DNA of 64,000 bases from Sphaerolaimus hirsutus (taxonomy: Eukaryota > Nematoda > Chromadorea > Monhysterida > Sphaerolaimidae): NCBI GenBank assembly GCA_964036195.1, contig OZ038452.1, positions 5,884,704 through 5,948,703 of the forward strand. The letters are read 5' to 3'. Below the pieces are notes generated by a model. The model was not told the origin of the DNA. It was given only the letters and a program-made list of their open reading frames with translations, and made no database searches. Shown piece by piece: positions 1 to 8,977 of the stretch. The position numbers and the translations under genes were made by a program. How positions within the stretch are numbered: the first letter of the stretch is position 1; the number at the start of each line of letters is the position of its first letter.

Positions 1-66
1 TTCGTGATCGGGATGGGGATTGGGATCGGGATGGGGATTGGGATCGGGATGGGGATCGGGATAGGG
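1..66. repeat. G-rich (GGGATY) microsatellite
   Basis: Degenerate hexamer-type repeat of GGGATC, GGGATT and GGGGAT running from the window edge to about position 66. The G-rich strand has many closely spaced GGG/GGGG runs, so it could form a G-quadruplex. It lies upstream of the first recognisable exon of the + strand gene, probably inside an intron. The left edge is outside the window. Confidence 0.85.
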
Positions 67-75
67 ACTTGAACC
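65..75 (-). other. tRNA-type B-box (SINE or tRNA remnant)
   Basis: On the minus strand this reads GGTTCAAGTCC, a near-perfect RNA polymerase III B box (GGTTCRANTCC). The surrounding bases do not fold into a complete tRNA: the T stem is only partly paired and no clear A box is seen. The GGGATY microsatellite follows directly on its 3' side, as in the simple-repeat tails of tRNA-derived SINEs. A decayed SINE or tRNA pseudogene is the likeliest reading. A chance match cannot be excluded. Confidence 0.3.
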
Positions 76-240
76 CGCATCTTTCATCTTTCAAGCAGTA
101 ACTATATAGACACATTCCACGATTTGTACCGTTCTAAAATCCACCAGCGAGTCTTGCTGTATACATGAATTTGAAACACACTGTGTTTTAAAACACTGTG
201 TAATTGTCACTGCAAAACACTACTTTGAAATATCTCTCAG

Positions 241-3200
241 GCAAAGCTCGAGTACGAGCGACACGTGGCGCTGAAGAGCAAGGCGTCCAAAAGCAAAAGG
301 AGCCTGCACGAAGAACGCGTGAAAAAAGAAAATGGGCGCGCCAAGGTGAAGTGGGACGACTGGGAGGTTAATTTAACTTGGGTACACACGCTGAACTGCA
401 AACTGTGTGCTGGAAACGTCATAAATCAGCTTTGAATGCATGTCAGTTCACCAAAATAATGTATATGTCAAACGCAATTACTGTGGCATAACTCATTCAA
501 GTAAACTGCAATCCGTTCCAAACACATTTATGAATGCCTACAAGCACAAAGTTTGCAGTTTACCATGTGCATGCGCAGATGTAGTAAACTTCTTTTTAAG
601 TTCTCTTTACATGAAACAGTAAACTTAGCGTTGTAAACTGCAGGACGATGATGACGACTTCATCACGCCGCGGTACAGTCAGACCGCCAAGTCGCCACCG
701 AGCGCAGTGGACGTGGAAATGGAAAGGCGGAGGAAGGAAAATGCCAAGAGACTGGAGGAGCAAACGAGGGCGCTGGCTGCACAGGTCGCTAAAGTGGTAC
801 GTTTAAATGACCGTTTTTGACATTTTCAAAAGAAGAGTTTGCATTTACAGTAGCACTTTCTTGTATACAGCAAGTGCCAGTCATCGGCCGCAACAACAGC
901 AGCGTGCGCCGCTCTCGCGTGAATGCCACAAAGCAACTGAAACAGCTTCAGGATGGCCAAGTGGACGAGGACGATCCACAGAAGGACAAGGACTGGGTGG
1001 AGGACTTCGCCCAGGAGGATGATGAACAAGAGGTAGCTTACGATTCGGACCCCTTCGGTTTGGATAGTTCCGGATCGTGCATAATTGTGACTTTCCCATA
1101 CATTTTCAGTTACGTGACAATCTCACATACCTCCCGTAACTCAGGAAATGAATCCGTTGGGGCCGCACGGCCGCGGGCCCAACGACGGGTCGCAAACGCC
1201 ATCCGATGACGATGAGCGGTCGCTGGCGGTGGCCCAGTCAAAGACTGAAAAGCGCCCGAGCAAGCTGAAAGTGGCCGGGAAAAAACTGAAAAAACCGGTG
1301 ACAGTCACACACCGTCTGCAAGTAAATGTAAACTGTTGCTTGCCTTGCAATTCGTACAATATCATGATAAAACGGTTAGCCGGAAGGCTACCTGTATTTA
1401 ACAGGATATTTACAAACGTGCATGGCTGGAAACAGTATACTGGACAGTTAAGACGGTGTGTGAGTGACCTCAGATTACCGGCGATGTGAGCCGCGTCGGC
1501 GTCGGAGGCCGGCCGAGCGTGCTGATTCCGGCCGAGAAATCGGAAGAATTCTGGGAGAAGTTCCACGAGCTGTTCCAGAAATACCCGCTGTTTGTTTCTG
1601 TTTGTATTTTTTTATCACACAAGTAAATGGACGTTGTGAACACGTACATTACTCACAGGTGCTGGAGCATGAAGGAGTGCACCAAGTACGACCTGCATCA
1701 CCCGGAAAGGCAAACGAACGTTAGTTGCAGTTTACCGCTTACTTTCATTTGAGAGTTAAAGATTCCTTTCTGTAACCATTCTTTCATTTCTTTTTTCAGC
1801 GGTCCGATCACCCGGCGGTGAACAGGTCGTGGAACAACTTCACGAGGGAGAGCTACTTCGAGCCCCCGTACGACAACTACCCCGACAACAAGATGTGGTT
1901 GACCCGCGAGGTGGCGAACGAGTCCGCCAAAACAAACCAGAACGCTCTGGTGGCCCGCCGCGGCATGTTGCAGTCGATGTGGGACACGAAAAAGCGGCAG
2001 TTCAAGGTTAACCATGTTTTAGACTTCTCAGTTTACAGTTGACGAGTACTGCTGTGTCAAATTTCTGTATGCCGTTTTACGGCAAGTGCGGGAAATGTAT
2101 CTGTTTCCCTTTTCTGGCAAGTGCAAAACATTTCGCAGTATTTGTTTTTGTGCAAGTGCAAACAGCTTTCAGTTTCCGTTTTACAGCAAGTGAAAACAAT
2201 CTTTTACTTTCAGTTTCAAGTAAGCAACTTTGTTTTACACCGTACACGTAACACTGTTTCACTGTCCTTTCAGAGAGCGTTGACCCAAGCGCGCATACTT
2301 TACGGCGGCCGTCTGAGCGGCGTGTCAAATGAGGACCTCGGGGCGCACTACTACAAGAGGATCATGGAGCTCAATTTCGCGACTCTGAAGCACATGGACT
2401 ACTATGCAGACGAGTCCGGTGAGTTTACCCTTTCCGGGCCATGTAGATGTAAACTTCGCATTTGCATTACGCAAAAATGGTACAACTACTCAGTGTTTCC
2501 CGACATCGTGGAACGCATGCGCAGTCAGGGCCGCACCGCTGAACAAAAAGCCGCCATTCCGAAAGTGGCGCCAGGAGAACTGCCCCAGGTTGATTCAGAT
2601 AAGCCTTGCGTCAGTGAATTATCACAGTTTGGGGAACAGTACTAACCTTTTCAACACGTTTATTCAGATCAGCCGGCGCGAGCTGGGGCACTACGCGTGG
2701 AAAATCGAGTTGGACAAGGTGCGAACCGACTTGAAGGCGGACATCGTGTTTACCCTGGTGCACCAAATGCGGCAATCGGAGGCCCAGGCTATGCAACTGG
2801 CGGAAGAAATGATCCAGTTCTCCACCATGCCCATGATTGTGTTCAAAGACGGAAAGGCCAGTAGATGTTGGTTTACTGAAATGTATCATTTAATGTTGTT
2901 TTTATGTTTGTACGTTTGTAGCAGTGGTTGTGCACTTTACAGCGACCGATTGGCGCCGGGCAATGCAAGTTTACTGGCACAACGTGTGCCAGGGAAACTT
3001 CTACATCATGCTGGGCAAATTGGTAAAAACCACGTTCACGCCGGAGAAAATTGAGCCGCAAAGTATGGCGGTGCAACTCGTGGATTACCGAGTGAAACAG
3101 GCTGCGAGTGCCGTTCCCCCCGCGCCAGGGACGGTGCAAACGGTCGATAGCCCACCGCCGGAGAACTTTCACGAGGCGCCCGACATGGCGCAGGACAACG

Positions 3201-5827
3201 CGCCCATCATGGCGCAGGACAACGCGCCCATCATGGCGCAGGACAACAACCAGGTGCGAGTTGCATGAATGTAACAGGAAAATTGTAAGGAGTGAAGAAA
3301 AATGTACTTTGTGTTAACGTTAAAGTGTAATAGTAAATTGTTTTTGTTAACTGTTACGTTTTGACCATTTTAGTTTTATTTCCCGTTTTTAATATACACT
3401 TTTTTAAATTGCCGTAACCACCGCCAGACATGCCGCGAGCACGAGCCGTTGAGGAACCCCCAGTTTCACAGCGTGCTGAAACAGTTCGCGCCCATTATCG
3501 ACAAGATGGACGTTGCAGCGATCCGTGCAATGCGCCAAAATATGGAAAGGATGCTGTCGCAGTGCACCCAATCGGTAAACTATTCTTTATTGTCATGTAT
3601 TCAGTCAATTCTACCATATCTTTCAAATGTGCTAATTTGCAGAGCACAAGCGTGAATGCGGACAGCGTGAAGCGCAGCAAACTGCCCTGCATTTGCTCCT
3701 TCATCAAGAACATACGGTTCATCGGCGTGGTGCAGCAGGAAATCGGCGTGATCAACACGCTGCTGAAGGCCGATATGAACAAGTTCTGTGACATGATCGA
3801 GGACTTCATCATGAACCAGGTTATTTGATTGATAAACATTTTGAGAATGGAGTGTGTGTGTTTTCGGGACTGTTGCCTTGAACGTATCTCAACGTCACCA
3901 CTTAAAAGTAGGAAAAAGTAATTTACTTGAAACGTTTCGTAAATGATGTTAACTTTTCGTAGGAATCCGCCAATACTGGAACGACCAGTTTGCCGATCGT
4001 TGCGGCTCCGCCTGCCAATCCGTCTGGCAGTGCGCTGCTCGAACCCCGCCGCCGCAGGACCAGCGGGCTCGTTGTGTCGCCCCTCGCCGCGCCGCAAAAG
4101 AACGCGGAAATGGACTACAACGTCACGCCGGTGCAGGTGAGTATAACGGTGGTGTTTCATGATGTACGTAAACAGCATGTAACTAACAACCCTGTACTAA
4201 CTACTAATGTTACTTACATCAGAAAACAAAGCCGGGCAACTTTGCGTTTCCGCAGCAGGAGGCGAAAGTTGCCGAACCGGACCAAGATGACAGTCTGGTA
4301 CAATACCTGGCTGAAATTGTGAGGATTGCACTGTTTCTTTTGTGTCAACAAACTACTTAAGATGCATCTTTTGGTAAATTGAAAATGTGTAATTTAAAAT
4401 ATTTACTTCTTGTTACTTTTGATGAAATCCAATTTACACATTCTTATACATATTTCGGTAAATCAGTGTGCACAGTGGTACTTATTTGTAGTAGTGCATT
4501 TCTTTATGATTATGATAAAGTGACATATCGTACTTACAGCCGACGCAACAACTGGACCAACTTGCCGGGTCTATGAAAAAAGCCAAGAAATCCGTGCCGA
4601 CGGAAAAGGGCAAATTGCCCACCGTGCAGAAATTGCCCACTCCGCAACAGAACGTGCAAGCACCGAGTTTGCCGTACACGTCACCGGTGAATGTGAACAC
4701 AGCGACGACCATCGCCGCACACTTGATGCAAAGGCAGGCTTCCGAGGTTGCCCTGGCTGCCAAGCTTCAGGCGACCCGCTTTGAAGTGCAGCACTTGCAG
4801 CAAGCCCTGCAAAACGTTAACGTTAGTAAGACATTTCATTACTTCTTCATGTGCAATACCATATGCAAATTGAAATTTCTCATGTATATTCGCAGTCGTG
4901 CCACCAGGTCGATGCCACTGAAGACGGCATCACGTACTCGTTTGTGGCATCGCAGGCGCCGCAGCGGCAGCATCAACAGCTGCAGTATGCCGAGGTGACT
5001 GACAGTTTCTGTTTTTTTTTCCTACTTATAATTCAGTGTTAAGAAGCAAGTAAATTCTATCCGCTTTTTTACAGCCCGCTGAAATGGACTGCGAGAACGA
5101 CGATGGCGTCGTGCTGTTGCAAAGTGCCCAGAAACGCACTGGCCAGCCTGTACCGGACACAGAATGTGCTGCGAAGCGGTACCGCCTGACAGTAAGTTTC
5201 TGTCTGCAGTGCTTCTGTTGTACAACTTTGTTGCCATTATAAAATGATAATATAAACTCAGAATCAGACTGCTGCCAGTTCCCCGGCCAGCGCGCGCAAA
5301 AGTGCAAAGAAGAGCGAGCAAGCGGCTGCCGGGACCAAAACGGTTAGGATAGAAAATTGCTTCGATATTTTGCTTCGTACTGTAATCTATGTTTACAGTA
5401 TGAAAATGTGCAGACAAGCGAACCGCCGCCGACCAGTGAACAGCGCCGTACCGTGCCACAGCCGATCCGCCAATCGCGCGCCGGTACGACGCCGCGCAAT
5501 TGCCCTTTGGATGAGGAGGGCTACGCAAAACGACTGGCGGTACGTCTTGGGTTCAATTGTGGTTTTCGGTGTTGTACATGTTTCTATGTGCAGTGTCTAC
5601 TAGACTTTAGTATTTCTACAGTAATTGATATGTACAGTCCCCAGTGTGCATATATATATATATCTGGGAAACAGTTGGAAACTTTTCTATAAGTTTACCA
5701 TTACAGATGTTCATAGATGTAAACTGTTTACTTCTTTTTAACAAATAGAACGGTATACTGAAATTGCACACATTCTCAGGCGATCAATGAAGACTACTAT
5801 GAGGAACTGGAGGATTTTGATGATTGA
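241..5827 (+). CDS. 3' part of a multi-exon gene, uncharacterised protein
   Basis: I do not recognise this protein. Exons that keep one open frame across GT-AG introns are 241-366, 644-796, 871-1032, 1145-1321, 1474-1589, 1659-1719, 1800-2006, 2274-2418, 2494-2588, 2668-2860, 2922-3253, 3428-3574, 3643-3819, 3963-4136, 4223-4318, 4540-4821, 4896-4994, 5075-5191, 5262-5342, 5399-5539 and 5780-5827 (TGA). They encode about 1,042 residues; the start is upstream of the window. Introns are short, mostly about 60-280 bases. The N-terminal part is highly charged (Lys/Arg- then Asp/Glu-rich). The central part (exons at 1474-3253) looks globular, with many Trp, Tyr and Phe. A short MAQDNAPI repeat ends the 2922-3253 exon. 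The C-terminal third is Gln/Pro/Ala-rich and probably disordered, ending in an acidic tail (DYYEELEDFDD). Exons are GC-rich against AT-rich introns. Nuclear or structural roles would be guesses. Exon edges are read by eye, without transcript data. Confidence 0.75.
3185..3250 (+). repeat. 24-bp coding tandem repeat (MAQDNAPI)
   Basis: Two full 24-bp copies and one partial copy encode MAQDNAPI, MAQDNAPI, MAQDNN at the end of the 2922-3253 exon. The copies are nearly identical at the nucleotide level, so the expansion is recent, and the 24-bp unit keeps the frame. Confidence 0.9.
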
Positions 5828-5974
5828 AATGTGTTTTTTTTGGTAATGTGAAAGGGGCGTGTGCCTCTGTGCATGTTTACCCCATGTGCATGTCAGCGGT
5901 ATTCTACATGTTGACTTTCCACGATGCTCCAGGGGATTCGGTAGACTCCTCTGGAGCAATTGATAGTTCTTACA

Positions 5975-5980
5975 AATAAA
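5975..5980 (+). promoter_or_regulatory. Poly(A) signal AATAAA
   Basis: Canonical AATAAA, 147 bases after the TGA at 5827. It is the natural 3' end signal of the multi-exon gene. A hairpin with arms GCTCCAG and CTGGAGC lies just upstream (about 5928-5958), in the 3' UTR. Confidence 0.7.
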
Positions 5981-6918
5981 ACACATGGACTAGTCGTTTC
6001 AAAGGTGAAAATATATAAAAAGTTATGGAAATTGTCGAATTTGAGTTAAAATTATGGTCCACATGCACACTGGGTTTACATGCACAGAAGGCTTCAGTCA
6101 TGTGAAAGTGCTGAAAGTAGTGAATACGTTTTAATGCAGTTTCTTATCATTTTACGTTTTCATACAGTTCCTTTTTTGTAACATTTCCATCATTCGCAAA
6201 TTATCACATTTCAAAGTGAAAACGTTATGTACTTTTTAAGTTTCTTCCGTATACAATTGTCAAATTTCGCATTGTGAGATAGGTAAACAAGTTTTAAATT
6301 TTGCTCAAAAGTGTAACTCTTGTCAACAGCAATATAGTCTTGTTTTTGTTTTTTCTTAGTTTTTGTTACAGCGAGAAGGAGAATGATTTCTTTTTACAGT
6401 TTTAGATTTAAATTGAAAATTGGCGAGTACAAAGTTTGGATTTTTTTTTGTCGCACTTCCTTTCTTTTTGTCGAAGCAAGAAGGAGAATGATTTCTTTTT
6501 TTACACTTTTAGATATACATTGAAAATTCGCGAGTACAAAGTTTGGATTTTATTTTGTCGCACTTGCATTTCTTTTTGTCGAACTTCCATACAAATCACG
6601 TGTCCATGTAATTTTTAATTTTTCTATCCGTAACAACATGATGAAATCACGCAATAAATCTGTTAGGTAGATTTCAATTTGTAAATTGAAGTAAAAAGTA
6701 ACAAAAACGAATTATTAACAGTCACGATAAAAAACGAAATATCAACAGTCACAATAAAGAACAAATGTTAGCAGACACACACAAACGTAATTGTCACGTC
6801 TAAATTGTCTACGTTTCGCAACAAAGATACGTTAGGGAATTTGAAAAGTCAAAAAAATTAGTTTACTGCTCACCTGATAAGTCTCGGGGAATAAATCCTT
6901 CCTTATTTTTGGCTGTAC
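5981..6918. other. AT-rich intergenic DNA, no gene seen
   Basis: No open frame with coding character and no splice-consistent exon pattern. Apart from the 105-bp tandem duplication listed separately, I see only AT-rich sequence with T-runs. Confidence 0.6.
6376..6585. repeat. Tandem duplication, 105-bp unit, two copies
   Basis: Copies at about 6376-6480 and 6481-6585 both start AAGGAGAATGATTTC and both contain GCGAGTACAAAGTTTGGATTT and TTTGTCGCACTT. They differ by scattered substitutions and T-run length changes, so the duplication is not very recent. Confidence 0.85.
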
Positions 6919-7137
6919 GACGCGTCGCGAGTCGCATACGACGCGTCGCGCGACGAATGCGACGCGTCGCATAATCGTCACTTCCAGTTTACCCAGCTGT
7001 GTCACATTCGTGTGTAATCGTGCGACGCGTCGCACTTTTGTGACTTGCCGAAACCACTAACCCCAGAAAGTGAAACACCAACGTAAACTAAAGTACACAC
7101 GTCGATCAAAAATGTAAACCGACGCGCGACGCGTCGC
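6919..7137. repeat. Cluster of five GACGCGTCGC palindromes
   Basis: The exact 10-mer GACGCGTCGC occurs at 6919-6928, 6940-6949, 6961-6970, 7024-7033 and 7128-7137. The copy at 7024 sits in a perfect 16-bp palindrome (GTGCGACGCGTCGCAC). The cluster is very CpG-rich inside AT-rich DNA. Each copy centres on ACGCGT. A protein-binding array (promoter or transposase sites) is possible. No terminal inverted repeats were found that would make it a complete MITE. Confidence 0.85.
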
Positions 7138-7164
7138 GTTTCAGTTTACATTTTTGATCGACGT
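7099..7164. repeat. Perfect 21-bp inverted repeat around a palindrome
   Basis: Arms at 7099-7119 and 7144-7164 are perfect reverse complements (ACGTCGATC... against ...GATCGACGT). The 24-bp spacer holds the fifth GACGCGTCGC copy. It ends 18 bases before the 5' LTR of the retrotransposon. Confidence 0.85.
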
Positions 7165-7178
7165 GCCGTGTTGGTAAA

Positions 7179-7182
7179 CTAG
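7179..7182. other. Target-site duplication CTAG (left)
   Basis: CTAG immediately before the 5' LTR is repeated at 24736-24739 immediately after the 3' LTR. A 4-bp duplication fits Ty3/gypsy-type integrases. Confidence 0.85.
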
Positions 7183-8016
7183 TGTAGGTAGATATATGGC
7201 TAACTAATCATGCGTAAAAACGTAACGACAATTTTGCGCAGACACTCCGACGACTCGAGAACGACCATGTGCGACCGAATGACGACCCGCGGTGCACAGG
7301 GAAGTCACAGTGAACGTGCGGTTCGCTGTGCACTGCAAATCCGCCAACGAAGCCGCAGCCCCAGGACGGTACGCCCGAATGGACACTGCTGCGGCCATGA
7401 ATTTATTAATTAATTTCTTTTCCGTTAATTACGTAATTAATTCCCGTGTGATGATAATTTTTCATTTCATGTTTCGTTAATTAAGCTAATTAGGATACCC
7501 GCACTGTTAGTTAATTAAGTGACTACTTCCGTTTTTCTTTTTTTTAAATGCATTTCCCAACATGTGCTTTCGAATGTTATAATTTTTAGGTTTTATCAAG
7601 TTACATTTTTGGTCAAAAGGGTGCAGTGTCTGGGAATGGGTTAGAAAGACTTTAATGTTTCTAGTTAAGCTAACAGGTGTTGACTCTGTTAAATGCTTAG
7701 ACGCCCCGATAGATAACATTCAGAAAATTCCCCGACCAAGTGCTTTTTACTTAGGACTAGGTAATGGGTGGAAAAGTGGCAAACGGCAATTATTGTCGGC
7801 ATGCGACTGCAAGACACATGCAGAGCACAGTTTATAGTGAAGAGCACAGTAGTGCCAATTAATTATTCCCATCACCCAGGGTGATTGGTGAACTCACAAG
7901 TGCTAGTGTTTTGTGGCGTGTGTTTAGTCCCAAAGTTCCAACCCTTACCCGGCAATGCAATAACCTTGAACAAACCCCGCAAATGAGCGTTCTTTCTGTG
8001 GCCTTGGTCGGGCGCG

Positions 8017-8026
8017 CTATAAAAAT
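8017..8026 (+). promoter_or_regulatory. LTR TATA box
   Basis: TATAAAAATA in a local GC-rich context (GGGCGCGC just upstream). It is the likely U3 promoter driving the genomic RNA, with R starting roughly 25-35 bases downstream. The 3' LTR has the same sequence at 23891-23900. Confidence 0.6.
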
Positions 8027-8468
8027 ATTTTTTCACCTAAAGGGGCGCAGGTTGATAACACGTGTCACACCACCTGCTCTAATTTGTACCGTAACCTCTG
8101 AATAGAACCCAGTTTATGACACTCACCTTTGAGATGAATTGCATTTTAATTACGTCAGTGATAACCACAGTTACTTTACGCTTGATTTAAATTACGTTTG
8201 CACCTGTTCGTTTGATTAGTTATTTTTCCCGCATTGAATTAATTTACTTGTGCCTTGTACGCTATGTTTACGGTTTTCCAGTGATTATTGAATTTGCCTT
8301 ATTAATTTGCTTATTACGGTTAATTGTTGTGTCTCTGATTTAGTATTCATTTCGCTTATGGTAGGTTTTTGGTGATTATAAAACGCGCTGATTTTACATT
8401 TTTTTACCCACTAGAGGCTATACGACTCACTTGAGCTATTGTGAAATTGACTCTGACTATATCGCTAA

Positions 8469-8474
8469 AATAAA
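8469..8474 (+). promoter_or_regulatory. LTR poly(A) signal AATAAA
   Basis: AATAAA about 445 bases after the TATA box, within R or near the R/U5 boundary. The functional copy for 3' end formation would be at 24343-24348 in the 3' LTR. Confidence 0.55.
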
Positions 8475-8619
8475 GTTCCCGTGAACCCAACTTGGTCCCC
8501 CTGAAGCATACTAACTGCTTGAATTTTAATTTGAATTTTATTAATTTCGGCTTTTCATTAATTACGGCTTTTAACAATTAATCGAAGTAAACCGCCGGCA
8601 GCAGCTAAGAAAGAGATTG

Positions 8620-8625
8620 GTAAGT
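8620..8625 (+). promoter_or_regulatory. Candidate leader splice donor (GTAAGT)
   Basis: GTAAGT in the U5 part of the 5' LTR, after the poly(A) signal and before the primer site. Retroviral leaders often carry the major splice donor in this area. It could be joined to the strong acceptor at 18390-18391 to make a helicase mRNA. Only the match to the donor consensus is seen. Confidence 0.35.
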
Positions 8626-8863
8626 TGCCGTGTCCGTCCTCAGGAACTGTCAGGACCCCAAGGGGTACTGGCGCCGTTCCTGATTTGCGTGTAAACATCC
8701 CCGTACCATAAAACCAATTATTTATTTAATTAAGCACGCAAGTGGAAGCGCAAAGGGACCGGAATTTGCAATTCTCTGCCGCGGCAAAATTCGACGAGTG
8801 GCGTATTTATGTGGTAAAAACGGAAAATAGTAAAATAGGTAAAAACGTAAAATATCTGACAAC

Positions 8864-8881
8864 TGGTAGCGTAGCGAGTGG
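8864..8881 (+). promoter_or_regulatory. Primer binding site (TGGTAGC...)
   Basis: Two bases after the LTR end the sequence begins TGGTAGCGTAGCGAGTGG. TGG is the complement of a tRNA CCA end. TGGTAGC matches the start of sites that pair with initiator Met tRNA in many eukaryotes, and the following bases diverge. The host tRNA set would be needed to name the primer. Confidence 0.6.
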
Positions 8882-8977
8882 TTTCCTAAGCAAGCCATAA
8901 AGTTTTCTGTCTGGGGCGCCTGATCAACGCCTCTACAAAAAAACGGCTTCACGGATAACGAGTCACCCCAAAGGGAA

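Larger units (their letters stand above)
7183..8861 (+). repeat. 5' long terminal repeat
   Basis: TGTAGGTAG...ATCTGACA, 1,679 bp. It matches 23057-24735 at every position except 8053, 8256, 8286 and 8308, with no indels. A TATA box and an AATAAA signal lie in the order expected for U3-R-U5. Confidence 0.95.

Noticed and set aside
1109..1144. Alternative acceptor ATTTTCAG at 1109 for the fourth visible exon
   Set aside because: It has a better pyrimidine tract, but reading on in phase meets TAA before 1145, so the acceptor ending at 1144 is kept.
7204..8105. Small ORFs within the LTRs (60-74 codons)
   Set aside because: They occur identically in both LTRs because the LTRs are identical. No coding bias and overlapping on both strands.
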